Positions 34,478 through 45,900 of a stretch of 64,000 nucleotides of DNA are shown here, piece by piece. The notes below the pieces were generated by a model. The model did no database searches. It saw only the letters and a list, made by a program, of their open reading frames with translations, and was not told the origin of the DNA. Source of the stretch: Aquabacterium sp. A3 (GTDB taxonomy: Bacteria > Pseudomonadota > Gammaproteobacteria > Burkholderiales > Burkholderiaceae_C); assembly GCF_038069945.1 (NCBI RefSeq), contig NZ_JBBPEV010000001.1:1798001-1862000 (forward strand), given 5' to 3'. The position numbers and the translations under genes are program-made. Within the stretch, counting starts at the first letter, position 1. Each line of letters begins with the position of its first letter.

Positions 34478-36052
34478 TCACCCCGCCACATCCGCACACA
34501 CCTCAGGCGCGTAACACACCCGGTTGCGGCCAGACTCTTTGGCGGCGTACAAGCCCGCATCGGCCTGCTCGATGAGCTTGTCCAATGTCTCGGGCTGACG
34601 CTCTGGCAGGGTGCACACACCGAAGCTGGAGGTGATGCGCAGGCCGGGTGTCTCGGTGATGGCCGCGCCGGCCTCGGCTTCGATGCGGGCTCGCATCCTC
34701 TGGGCCACCTGCATGGCTTCGTCCAGCGTGGTGGCGGGCAGCAAAATGCAGAACTCCTCGCCACCGTAGCGACACAAGAGATCGTCAGCCCGCAACGAGG
34801 TCTTGAGCACACGGGCCACCTGCTGGATGACCTGGTCACCCACGGCATGACCATGGGTGTCGTTGAAGTTCTTGAACTTGTCGATGTCGGTCATGATGCA
34901 GGCCAGCGGGGTGCCGTAGCGTTGGCTCTGCGTGAAGTGCCGCCCTGCCCGCGCGTAAAACGAGCGCCGGTTGAGGCAGCCTGTCATGGGGTCGTGGTTG
35001 GCCAGTTGCTCCAGCTCGACGTTCTGCCGCTGGATCTGGGCGTGCGAGGACTCCAGCTCGGTCAAGGCCTGGCGCAGGCGTGCGTTGGCACGGTCCAGTT
35101 CGGTGACATCGTCCAGCGTGACCAGACAGCCCCGGGGCTTGCCCCGGCCGTCGGTGATGGCCGCGCAGTTGAGCAGCACATGGTGCGGGCTTTGCCCTTG
35201 GGCACCGATGTCCAGTCGCACCCCCAGCACGGGCTGCCCGCTGCGCATGGCCTCGTCCCAAGGGGTCTGGTCGCGCCCGGTCGTGGACAAGGCTTCGGTC
35301 AGCCAGGCAAAGTCGTTGATCGAGCGGCCCATCCAGCCTTCATGGGCCGGGTACAGCCGCAACAAGGCCTCGTTGACCAGCATCACGCGGTGGCGATCGT
35401 CCAGCACGATGAGGCCTTCGGTCAGGGCGTCAAAGGCGGCGCGCACACGGTCAGGGATGGCCTGCGAGGGGTCCAGATGCTGCAGCATGCGCCGCAGGTA
35501 GAAGTAATAGACGCCAGCGCCCAGCGTGCCCAGGCCCAGCATCAACGACAACAACGAGCCGCCCAGCCAGTCGCGCCACCCTGCGAGCCTGGATTGGTCC
35601 TGGTAACGGATTTCCACGGCGCCCCAGACCCCCTGCGACGACAGCAGGGGCACCGTGACGGCGCTCATGGTGGAGCGCAGGTCGTCACGCGCCACCCAGT
35701 GTTCTTCGTGGGACGAGGAAGCGGCCAGCAAGACGCCGTCGCGGCGACGCACGCCCACCGAGAGGATGTCGCTCGAAGCCTCGGCCAGGTCGTCAAACGC
35801 ACGGTTGAGCAGCACGGGTCCATCGGGCTGAATCAGCAGCACGCGCGCCTGCACCGCCAGGGCATGGGCCTCGCGCTCGCGCAGGTCGCGCAAGCGCGTC
35901 TGCTCACTGGGAAAGATCCCCAGCATCAGGTCCAGCAGCAGCACCACGCTGAGGGTGAGCGAGACCAGGCCCCACACCAGACGCGTCGTGGCCGAGGGGC
36001 GCCACCACGTGCGCCACCCGCTCCACCATCGATCGCGCCGAGAGCCGCCCAT
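34478..36052 (-). CDS. Membrane diguanylate cyclase with periplasmic sensor, PAS and GGDEF domains
   Basis: A 524-residue protein with two membrane segments (about residues 24-45 and 162-186) framing a periplasmic sensor region, then a PAS-like domain (about 200-320), a short coiled coil and a GGDEF domain (about 355-515). The signature is intact (CRYGGEEFCIL), an RxxD inhibition site (RADD) lies five residues before it, and the metal Asp is in MTDIDKFK. It should make c-di-GMP with product inhibition. The ATG at 36052 follows GAGG by six bases and the adaptor stop by seven, so it is the last gene of the giant-protein operon and could couple cell-surface sensing to adhesin control. Confidence 0.92.
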   Translation of the reverse strand: MGGSRRDRWWSGWRTWWRPSATTRLVWGLVSLTLSVVLLLDLMLGIFPSEQTRLRDLREREAHALAVQARVLLIQPDGPVLLNRAFDDLAEASSDILSVGVRRRDGVLLAASSSHEEHWVARDDLRSTMSAVTVPLLSSQGVWGAVEIRYQDQSRLAGWRDWLGGSLLSLMLGLGTLGAGVYYFYLRRMLQHLDPSQAIPDRVRAAFDALTEGLIVLDDRHRVMLVNEALLRLYPAHEGWMGRSINDFAWLTEALSTTGRDQTPWDEAMRSGQPVLGVRLDIGAQGQSPHHVLLNCAAITDGRGKPRGCLVTLDDVTELDRANARLRQALTELESSHAQIQRQNVELEQLANHDPMTGCLNRRSFYARAGRHFTQSQRYGTPLACIMTDIDKFKNFNDTHGHAVGDQVIQQVARVLKTSLRADDLLCRYGGEEFCILLPATTLDEAMQVAQRMRARIEAEAGAAITETPGLRITSSFGVCTLPERQPETLDKLIEQADAGLYAAKESGRNRVCYAPEVCADVAG

Positions 36053-36059
36053 GCTGGCC

Positions 36060-36881
36060 TCAGGGCATGCCCGCTGAAGGTCCACCCTGCACCAGCTCCA
36101 CCGTGCACCGCAAACCGGACGGGATGGCCTGTTCAGGGTTGGGCAAGGTCAATCGAACCCGAAAGCTGTTGGAGGCCGCATCCACCACCTTGTCCACCAG
36201 GGACACGGTGGCCGACAGCGTGCCGAACTGCTTGAGCTGGGGCGTGACCCGGGCCCCTTGCCCGGCCCGGATGGTGCCGTACAGCGCCGCCGGGGCAATT
36301 GCCTCCACGCGCAGGGGATCGATGCGCGCGATCTTGACCACCGGCTCGCGTTCGATGCGCTCACCCTGGCTGCGGTAGCGTTCGATCACGATGCCCTCGA
36401 AGGGGGCGCGGATCAGACGCTGGCCCAACTGGGCCGTCGAAAGTTCGTACTCTCGACGGGCCACATCCCTGGCGTCCACCGCCTGCTGAGCCCGCTGTTG
36501 TGCCACACGGTATTCGGCCTCGGCCTGCTCCAGCGCCTGAGGCGAGATGAAGTTGGCCTTGACCAGATCGCGTGCACGGTCCAGCTTGCTGCGTGCCAGG
36601 GCCGCTGCAGCTTCTGCGGCCTTGACCTCGGCATCGGCGTGGGCCCGGGCCTGGGCCACGGCCACCGAGGCGCGCTCAACGCCAGAGCTCAGCGTCGCCA
36701 GCACCTGGCCGGCTTTGACGCGATCACCCCGTTCGACGCGAACCTCTTCGATCACGCCGACCGATGCGGCCCCGACATCAGCCACACGATCCGGTTCGAT
36801 CAGGCAGCTCAAGGGCTCGGCGTGGGCTGCACCGAGCCACATCGCCAGACCCAGGCCACACGACTGAATCATTTTCATCAT
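36060..36881 (-). CDS. Periplasmic adaptor (membrane fusion) protein, HlyD/RND type
   Basis: A 273-residue exported protein. The N-terminus MMKMIQSCGLGLAMWLGAAHA is a signal peptide. A split lipoyl domain follows (GVIEEVRVERGDRVKAGQVLATL and the later LIRAPFEGIVIERY), with an alpha-helical hairpin of about 70 residues between its halves rich in Ala/Glu/Arg, then a beta-barrel segment with VEAIAPAALYG. No transporter gene adjoins it. It is directly downstream of the giant-protein gene and before the cyclase, so a third adaptor for this export locus is likely. The frame opens at 36971, but AGAGG precedes the ATG at 36881. Confidence 0.87.
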   Translation of the reverse strand: MMKMIQSCGLGLAMWLGAAHAEPLSCLIEPDRVADVGAASVGVIEEVRVERGDRVKAGQVLATLSSGVERASVAVAQARAHADAEVKAAEAAAALARSKLDRARDLVKANFISPQALEQAEAEYRVAQQRAQQAVDARDVARREYELSTAQLGQRLIRAPFEGIVIERYRSQGERIEREPVVKIARIDPLRVEAIAPAALYGTIRAGQGARVTPQLKQFGTLSATVSLVDKVVDAASNSFRVRLTLPNPEQAIPSGLRCTVELVQGGPSAGMP

Positions 36882-36987
36882 GCGCAAACCTCTGGGGCGT
36901 CCACTCTGCGCCCATCTTGTGCCCATGGTCGGTGCTTTCCGACCCATGTGGTCTGAGGAATAAGGGCTCATCCTGGTTCAGTTCCGT

Positions 36988-39900
36988 TCAGGCGGGCTCG
37001 ATGTCCACCACCGCGCGGTCAGCGCGCAAACCATCGAACAGGGCCTCGGCCCCTCCGGCAGCGTCGTCGGGCTCGGACGGCAGGGCATCGTCGTCACGCT
37101 CGCGGCTGAGGATGGGCAAGGGGTCGATGCCACGCCAGGCCGGTGCCGACACGGCCATGCTGGCCAGCACCCCGCTGGTGCGCACAGCCCACCACACCGC
37201 CCCGGCGGACAAGGCCACCCCGCCCAACTGCATGGCCTGCGCATCGAGCGTGAGGCTCAGGTCGCCCGACGCGGGGGGCCAGGCGCTGAGCTGGCCCAGG
37301 CCAATGTCCACGGGCACCGCGTCAGGTCGCCCTGGTGCGCCATCGGTGGCCTGCTGAGCCACCTCGATGGCCTGGATCAGCACCTGAACGGGCGAGCTGC
37401 TCAACCAGGCGTCGGGCTCGAAGACCACGCCTTGCCAGGTCCATCGATAGTCGGTGGGAGACGCCGGGGTCACGCCCCCGGCACCGGCGTTGGCGGACGA
37501 AGCCGACACGCCCGAGGGCGCACCCAGCGCATCGGCCACCAGGCCAGGGACGCCCAGCAAGGCCTCGCCACCCGGCGACGTGTCTGGGGCCTCTTGCTCG
37601 GTGCCGCTGTCGGCGCCCGTGTCGTCCACGACGGAGGGGTCGGCAGCGGGCGGCTCGATGCGCGCGGGCTCGTCCAGGGTGGGGGTGGCTGGCGCGGGCG
37701 GTGCGGGCGTGACAGGGGGTGCCGTGGGTGGCGGCACCTCGCCCGTCGGGCTTGACGATTCGGGCACGTCGGCCACGGTCACAGCCACCTGCTGGGTGAC
37801 CAGGTGAACCCCGTCGTTGACCGCCACCTGCACCTCGTACACATTGTTGCCATCGGCGTCCGCAGGCGCCTCATGGTCAGGTGCCGCCAGGAAGCGCAAG
37901 GCCCCTGAGTTGGCATCCACGACGAACAGGCTGGCGTCGGCGCCGCCAACGATGCTGTAGGTGAGCGTGTCGCCCAGGTCGGCGTCGGTCGCCGACATCG
38001 TCGTCACGGCCAAGGTGTTCTCGTTGACCGAGACCGCCCCCGATGGACCACCACCCAGGCTGGTGATGAGCGGCGTGTTGTCGTTCACATCCAGCAGGTT
38101 GATGACGAAGGTCTGGCTGCTGCTGGAGCCATCGGCACTGGTGGCCAACACCGTGATGCTGTGCGAACTGGCGACCTCGTGGTCCAGTTGCCCACCATCG
38201 GCCACCGTCACCACACCCGTGCTGGCGTCGATGGCGAATCGTCCTCCGGCAGCATCGCTCAGGCTGTACGTGATGGTGTGGTTGCTGCCATCGGCATCAC
38301 TGGCCAACGCCGTGATGCCCACGGTGCTGCCATTGACGGCGTTCTCGGGCACCTGGTTGGCCGCCGCGTCGCTGTCGGTCATGGCGCCCACATCGAACTC
38401 GTCCACATCGTTGAGGCCGATGGTGAAGCCCTGTGCGCTGGTCGATCCATCGGCGCTGGTGGCCAGCACCGTGATGTCGTGGCTGGTCGCGGCTTCGTAA
38501 TCCAGCAAGCTGCCATTGGCCACCGTCACCACGCCCGTGCCGGCATCGATCGCAAAGCGTCCGCCCGCATCGTCACTGAGGCTGTAGGTGACGGCGTTGT
38601 TCGAGCCATCGGCATCCGTCGCCTGGGCCGTGATGCCCACCAGGCTGCCATTGGCAGCGTTCTCGGCCAGGGCGTTTACGGTGGCGTTGGTGTCCACCAC
38701 CGCGCTGACATCGAACTCATCCACATCGGCCAGGCTGATGGTGAAGCCCTGCGTGCTGAACGAGCCGTCGCTGCTGTCTGCACGCACGGTGATCGCGTGC
38801 GACGTGCTGCTTTCGTGGTCCAGCAAGCTGCCGTTGGCCACGGTCACCACGCCCGTGCTGGCATCGATGGTGAATCGACCGCCCGCGTCGTCACTGAGCG
38901 AATAGCTGACGGTGTTGTTGCTGCCATCGGCATCGACGGCGTAGGCCGTGATGCCCACCGTGCTGCCATTGGCCGCGTTCTCGGACACCACGTTGGCCGC
39001 CACGTCGGCATCGCTGACCGCGCCCACGGCGAACTCGTTCACGTCACTCACCTGGATGAGGTAGGACTGGCTGCTGCTGGAGCCATCGGCGCTGGTGGCC
39101 ACCACGGTGATGCTGTGCGAGGTGGCGGCCTCGTGGTTGAGCAGGCTGCCATTGGCCACCGTCACCACGCCCGTGCTGGCGTTGATGGCAAAGCGGCCGC
39201 CCGCGTTGGCACTGAGGCTGTAGGTGATGGTGCTGCCGGTGGCGTCGGCATCGCTGGCCTGGGCGGTGATGCCCACGGTGCTGCCGTTGGCGGCGTTCTC
39301 GGCCACCTGGTTGGCCGTGGCGTCGGCATCACTCACCGCGCTCACATCAAATTCATCGACATCGCCGACATGGATGGTGAAGGTCTGCGAGTTGGTGGAA
39401 CCGTCCGCGCTGGTGGCCAGCACGGTGATGTCGTGGCTGGCAGCGGCCTCGCGATCGAGCGCACTGCCGTTGGCCACAGTCACCACGCCGGTGCTGGCGT
39501 TGATCGCGAAGCGTCCACCCGCATCGTCCGTCAGGCTGTAGTTGATGGCGCTGGTGCTCGCATCGGCATCGCTGGCGGATGCCGTGATGCCCACCGTGCT
39601 GCCATTGGCGGCGTTCTCGACCACTTGGTCGCTGGCGGCGTTGGCATCGCTGACCGCGCCCACGTCAAACTCGTCCACGTCGCCCACCAGGATCGTGAAG
39701 ACCTGTGTGCTGCTGGACCCATCACTGCTCAAGGCCCGCACCGTGATGTCGTGACTGGCGGCCGACTCGGCATCCAGCAAGCCACCATTGGCCACCGTGA
39801 CCACGCCCGTGCTCGCGTCGATGGCAAAGCGACCGCCCGCGTCGTCAAACAGGCCGTAGGTGATGGTGTTGTTGCTGCCGTCGGCATCGCTGGCCAGGGC

Positions 39901-42900
39901 CGTGAGGCCCACGATGCTGCCGTTGGTTGCGTTCTCGGCCACCTGGTTGGCGGCCGCGTTGCTGTCGCTCACCGCGCCCACGTCGAACTCGTCAACGTCG
40001 CTCAGGTTGATGGTGTAGCTTTGGGCGCTGCTTGAGCCGTCGGCGCTGGTGGCCAGCACCGTGATGCTGTGCGAGGTCGCGGCCTCGTAGTTGAGCTGGC
40101 TGCCATCGGCCACCGTCACCACGCCCGTGCTGGCGTCGATGGCAAAGCGCCCCCCGGCGTCGTCCGTCAGGCTGTAGGCGATGGCGTTGGTGGTGGCATC
40201 GGCGTCACTGGCCTGCGCCGTGATGCCCACCGCGCTGCCGTTGGTGGCGTTCTCGGCCAGCTCGTTGGCCCCGGCATCGACGTCGCTCACAGCCGACACA
40301 TCGAACTCGTCCACATCACCCACGGAAATGGTGAACACCTGGCTGCTGCTGGAGCCATCGGCGCTGGTCGCCACCACGGTGATGTCGTGCGTGGCATCGG
40401 CCTCTCGGTTCAAGGCGCTGCCGTCGGCCACGGTGATCACGCCCGTGCTGGCGTTGATGGCAAACCGCCCCCCGGCGTCATCGCTCAGGCTGTAGGTCAC
40501 GGCACTGTTGGTGGCGTCGGCGTCGGTGGCCTGCGCGGTGATGCCCACCGTGCTGCCATTGGCGGCGTTCTCCAGCACGGTGTTGGCACCGGCATCGGCG
40601 TCGCTCACCGCACTGATGTCGGCCTCGTTGACGTCCACCAGGTTGATGGTGAACACCTGGGTGCTGCTCGATGTGTCCGCACTGGTGGCCCGCACGGTGA
40701 TGTCGTGAGAGGCCGCGGCTTCGCGGTCCAGCAGGCTGCCGTCGGCCACCGTCACCACGCCGGTGCTCGCGTTGATGGCGAAGCGCCCGCCAGCGTCGTC
40801 ATCCAGGCTGTAGGTGATGGTGTTGGAGGTCGCATCGGTATCGCTGGCCTGGGCCGTGATGCCCACGGCGCTGCCATTGGCGGCGTTCTCGGCCACCTGG
40901 TTGGCGGCGCCATCGCCATCGGTCACGGCGCCCACATCAAACTCGTCGACGTCCACCAGGTTGATGGTGAAGTTGCGGCTGGTGGACGAACCATCGGTGC
41001 TGGTGGCCACCACGCTGATCTGGTGGCTGGCTGCGGCTTCGCGGTCCAGCAGGCCGCCATCGGCCACCGTCACCACGCCCGTGTTCACATCGATCGCAAA
41101 GCGACCACCGGCGTCATCGCTGAGGCTGTAGGTCACCGTGTCCAGCACATCGGGGTCGATGGCCTGGGCCGTGATGGCCACCGCGGTGCCATTGGCCGCG
41201 TTCTCGGCCACCTGGTCAGCGGCTGCATCGGTGTCGGACACCGCCCCCACCCCGGCCTCACTGCGGTCCAGCACCTGGATGGTGAAGCCTTGTGAGGAAC
41301 TTGAGCCATCGGCACTGGTGGCCAGCACGGTGAGGTTGTGCGAGGTGTCGGTTTCGTAGTCCAGCAGGCTGGCGTTGGCCACCGTCACCACGCCCGTGCT
41401 GGCGTTGATCGTGAAGCGCCCGCCCGCGTCATCCATCAGGCTGTAGGTGATGGTGTTGGTGGTGGCATCGGCGTCGCTGGCCAAGGCCGTGATGCCCACT
41501 GCGTCACCGTTGGAGGCGTTCTCCGCGATCTCATTGGCGGCCGCGTTCACATCGCTGACGGCGCTCACATCGAACTCATCCACATCGGTGAGGTTGATGG
41601 TGAAGCTTTGCGAGCTGCTTGAGCCATCGGCACTGGTGGCCAGCACGGTGATGCTGTGCGAGGTGGCAGCCTCGTAGTTGAGCTGGCTGCCATCGGCCAC
41701 CGTCACCACGCCCGTGCTGGCGTTGATGGCGAAGCGCCCACCCGCATCGTTGCTCAGTGAATAGGTGACGGTGTTGTTGCTGCCATCGGCATCGCTGGCC
41801 GTGGCCGTGATGCCCACCGTGCTGCCGTTGGCAGCGTTCTCGGCCACCTGGTTGGCCGCCGCGTTGCTGTCGGTCACCGCACCCACATTGAACTCGTCCA
41901 CGTCGGTGAGGTTGATGGTGAAGCTTTGCGAGTTGGTCGAGCCGTCGGCGCTGGTGGCCAGCACCGTGATGCCGTGCGAGGTGGCCGCCTCGTAGTTGAG
42001 CTGGCTGCCATCGGCCACCGTCACCACGCCGGTGCTGGCGTTGATGGCAAAACGCCCGCCCGCATCGTTGCTCAGCGAGTAGGTGACGGTGTTGTTGCTG
42101 CCATCGGCGTCACTGGCCGTGGCCGTGATGCCCACCGTGCTGCCATTGGCGGCGTTCTCGGCCACCTGGTTGGCGGTGGCGTTGCTGTCGGTCACCGCGC
42201 CCACGTCGAACTCATCGACATCGGTGAGGTTGATGGTGAAGCTTTGCGAGCTGGTCGATCCATCGGCGCTGGTGGCCAGCACCGTGATGCCGTGCGAGGT
42301 CGCGGCCTCGTAGTTGAGCTGGCTGCCATCGGCCACCGTCACCACGCCCGTGCTGGCGTTGATGGCAAAGCGCCCGCCCGCATCGTTGCTCAGGCTGTAC
42401 GTGATGGTGTTAGTACTGCCATCGGCATCGCTGGCCGTGGCCGTGATGCCCACCGTGCTGCCGTTGGCGGCGTTCTCGGCCACCTGGTTGGCCGCCGCGT
42501 TGCTGTCGGTCACCGCGCCCACGTCGAACTCGTCCACGTCGGTGAGGTTGATGGTGAAGCTTTGCGAGCTGCTTGAGCCGTCCGCGCTGGTGGCCAGCAC
42601 CGTGATGCCGTGTGAGGTGGCGGCCTCGTAGTTGAGCTGGCTGCCATCGGCCACCGTCACCACGCCGGTGCTGGCGTTGATGGCGAAGCGCCCGCCGGCG
42701 TTGTTGCTCAAAGAGTAGGTGATGGTGTTGGTGCTGCCATCGGCGTCGGTGGCCGTGGCCGTGATGCCCACCGTGCTGCCGTTGGCGGCGTTCTCGGCCA
42801 CCTGGTTGGCCGCCACATTGCCGTCCGTCACCGCGCCCACGTCGAATTCATCCACGTCCGTCACCGTGACGGCGATGGCCTGCGTGCCGGTGAGGGCGCC

Positions 42901-45900
42901 ATCGCTCACCTGAACCGTCACGTGGTAGACGCGGTCACCACCGATGTCGTCCGGGCTCTCGTAGTTGGGCGCGCTCACGAACGTCAGGACCCCGGTGCTG
43001 CTGTTGATGCTGAAGCGCGCGGCGTCATCCCCACCCACGATGCTGTAGGTCAGCGTCTGCGTCGGCACATCGGCATCGGTGGCCGTGACCGTCATCACCG
43101 CCGTGCTGTTCTCGGCCACCGAGGCGGTGCTGCCGCTGGTGAGGGTGGGCGCCGTGTTGGCCAGCGTGGCGATCACGGTGGTGTCCACGGGCGTGCTGCT
43201 CACCCCCATGCCATCGGTCACCGTGAAGCGCACCGTGCGCGCGCCCACGGTGGGGCTGCCACTGAGGTTGTTGTAGGTGATGTTGGCCACCAGGGCCGTC
43301 ACGGCGGCGTCGTCTGCCAAGGCATTGAGCGTGATCACCAGGTCGTTGCCGCTCACGCCGCCTGTGAACGTTCCGATGACGGTGCCGCCGTAGCTCACGT
43401 TGGCACCACTCACGCCGATCTGGCCGGCGCCATGGCCCTGGTCTCGAATGCCCAGCACATCCTGGGCCGGCACGCCGCCGGCTGCAATCGACACCGTGAG
43501 GTTGCCGCCTTCGTAGCCCGTGCTGTCCGGATCGACAACGCTGGCGCCGGTGCCCTGGTCGATGACGGCAGCACCCTGGCTCGCCGTGTGCACCATGGTG
43601 TCGCCCGACAGGTTGCTGATCACGGGGGCGGCGTTCTCGTACCAGACGTAGGTGAAGTTTTCGCGGTAGGTCTCGCCCGTCGTGGTCTCCACCGTTTGCA
43701 CCGCGCCCCAACTGCTGCCATTCCACAGCACATAGTGCAGATCCTGGGCGTTGTCCTGCACGCCCATCATGACGCTGTTGCTGTGGGGGTCGGCGTAGAG
43801 CTTGACCACATAGGGCACATCCGTGCCCCCCATGCTGGGACCGGTCAACTCCGACGACCAACCACTGCCGGACGACCAGGTGCGGTAGTACACATTGGGC
43901 CCGGCGCTCTTGCCATAGGCGGCCAGCAGATCACCCGACTGCGTCTCGAATGCCAGCGACATCGTCGGGTGATCTTCCACCAACTCCACCCCCGAGGTGG
44001 TGGCCACCAGCTTGTCACCCCAACTGCTGCCATCCCACACAGCCAGCCAAACCTCTTCCAACGCGTTCTTGGCCGCGATGGCGATGCGGTTGCTGCCCGA
44101 GTCAGAGGCGATCGCCGTGGAGTACAGCTCCGAGGTGGCCGTGATGCCCGCCGGCGCCGTGACCGTCTGTTCGGTGCTCCAGCTCAAGCCATCCCACAGG
44201 CGGTATTGCAAGTCAGACGAGTTGGACGCCGAGGCGTCGTACAGCACCATGGCCCGCCCGCTCTGGGCCTCGTAGGCCACCTGGGTCTCGAAATACTGTT
44301 GCGAGCTGTTCGTGCCCAGCGTGACGACGTTGCCCCAACTGGCGCCATTCCACACCATCGCAAACTGGTTGTTGCTGGCGGCCGTGGTCTGTCCCACCAG
44401 CACCATCTGATCGCTGCCCGGCTGATTGGCCAGGCGCAGGTGCACAGGCTCGCCCGTGACCGGCATGGCGATGGTGTTGACCGAAGACCAGTTGCTGCCA
44501 TCCCAGGTGGCGTACGACAGGCCCAAGCCGGCGGTGTTCCCGTTGTCCCACACCAGCATGGCATCACCGCTCTCGTTCTCATAAGCGACAGCAAAACTGA
44601 AGTGCGAGCTGGCCGTGGCTGAGGGGCTGGCAATGGGGATGCTGAGCACCGACGACCAGGTGCTGCCATCCCAGATCACCGCCAGGATGCGCCCTGACAC
44701 GTCCGCCGAGCCGATCAGGATGATCTCGTTGCGGGTGGGCGCTTCGGCCGCGGCCATCATGGTGATGTCGTCGCCCAGGTCCACGCCCGTCACGCCGGTG
44801 GGATTGAAGCTGGTGCCATTCCAGTCGGCCGTGTACTGGAAGAAGCGATCGTTGTTGTTCCAGATGGCCTTGCCGCGAGGTGCGTTGGCCAGCGACACGG
44901 CCTGCACGGCCAGCGAAAACTCGGAGGCTCCGGTGAAGCCCCCTTCCACGTTGGCCACCGCCGTGATCCAGTCGCCCACCGAGGCGCCAGTCACGGCCAG
45001 CGAAAACGTCGCGTCACCATTGGTGTCGGTGCTCACCTGCACTGCGCCGAGGTAGGTTCGGCCTTCGCCATACCCGGAAGCGTCGGCCGACGGGCTGGCA
45101 AACAACTCGATGTAGATGGGCTCTCCGCCCGTGTACCAGTCGATCGAGCCCTTGATGAAGGTGGTATCACCGATGGTGACCACCGAGGTGATGACGGGGA
45201 AGTTGTTTGAATAGTTGGCGCCGCCGTCACCATCGTTGTAATCGTTGGCGGTGACGCCATCGTTGCCCAGGTCGATGCCCAGGCCACCGTTGCCGTAGAT
45301 GCTGTTGCGGTAGAAGAAGTTGTGATAACCCGAGGCCACGGCGATGCCAGCGCCCGTGTTGCCCGCGATCAGGTTGCCTTCATCCGCATTCTTGCCGCCC
45401 ACCGTGACATCGCTGGCCGCGATGTACACCCCGGCCCCGCCATTGCCCAGCAGGCTGGTGCCATCGGCCGCCACACCAATGTAATTGCCCTGGATGCTGA
45501 TGACCCCACTGCCCGTGACATGGATGCCGTGGCTGGTGTTGCCCGAGATGACGTTGCGCGCACCGGCCGCGCTGCCACCCACCACCACGTCGCCACCGTC
45601 ATCGATGTACAGGCCCACCACATTGCCCAGCGCCGCCGTGCCCGCCGCGTTGGTGCCAAAGTAATTGCCCTGGATCGTGACCGTGCCCGTGGTGGTGATC
45701 CACGCGCCCCGAGAGGTGAAGCCCGAGATCACGTTGCCAGCGCCCGCGGCGGTGCCACCGATGGTGACGTTGGTGGACGAGGACTCCACCATCAGACCAT
45801 AACTGCCATTGCCCGCGATCACCGCCGTGCCGGCGGCGTTGGTACCCAGGTAGTTGCCTTGCACCACGGCGTTGTTCGAGCCCGTGCCCAGGTAGACGTT

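Noticed and set aside
38161..42576. Several long plus-strand open frames with His/Val/Gly-rich repeats opposite the giant gene
   Set aside because: They are antisense shadows of the 318-bp repeats: GC-rich, low-stop sequence on the other strand, with no start signals or recognisable domains.
38083..42849. CRISPR-like or minisatellite interpretation of the repeat array
   Set aside because: The 318-bp units keep one reading frame and encode cadherin-like modules; there are no short repeats with unique spacers.
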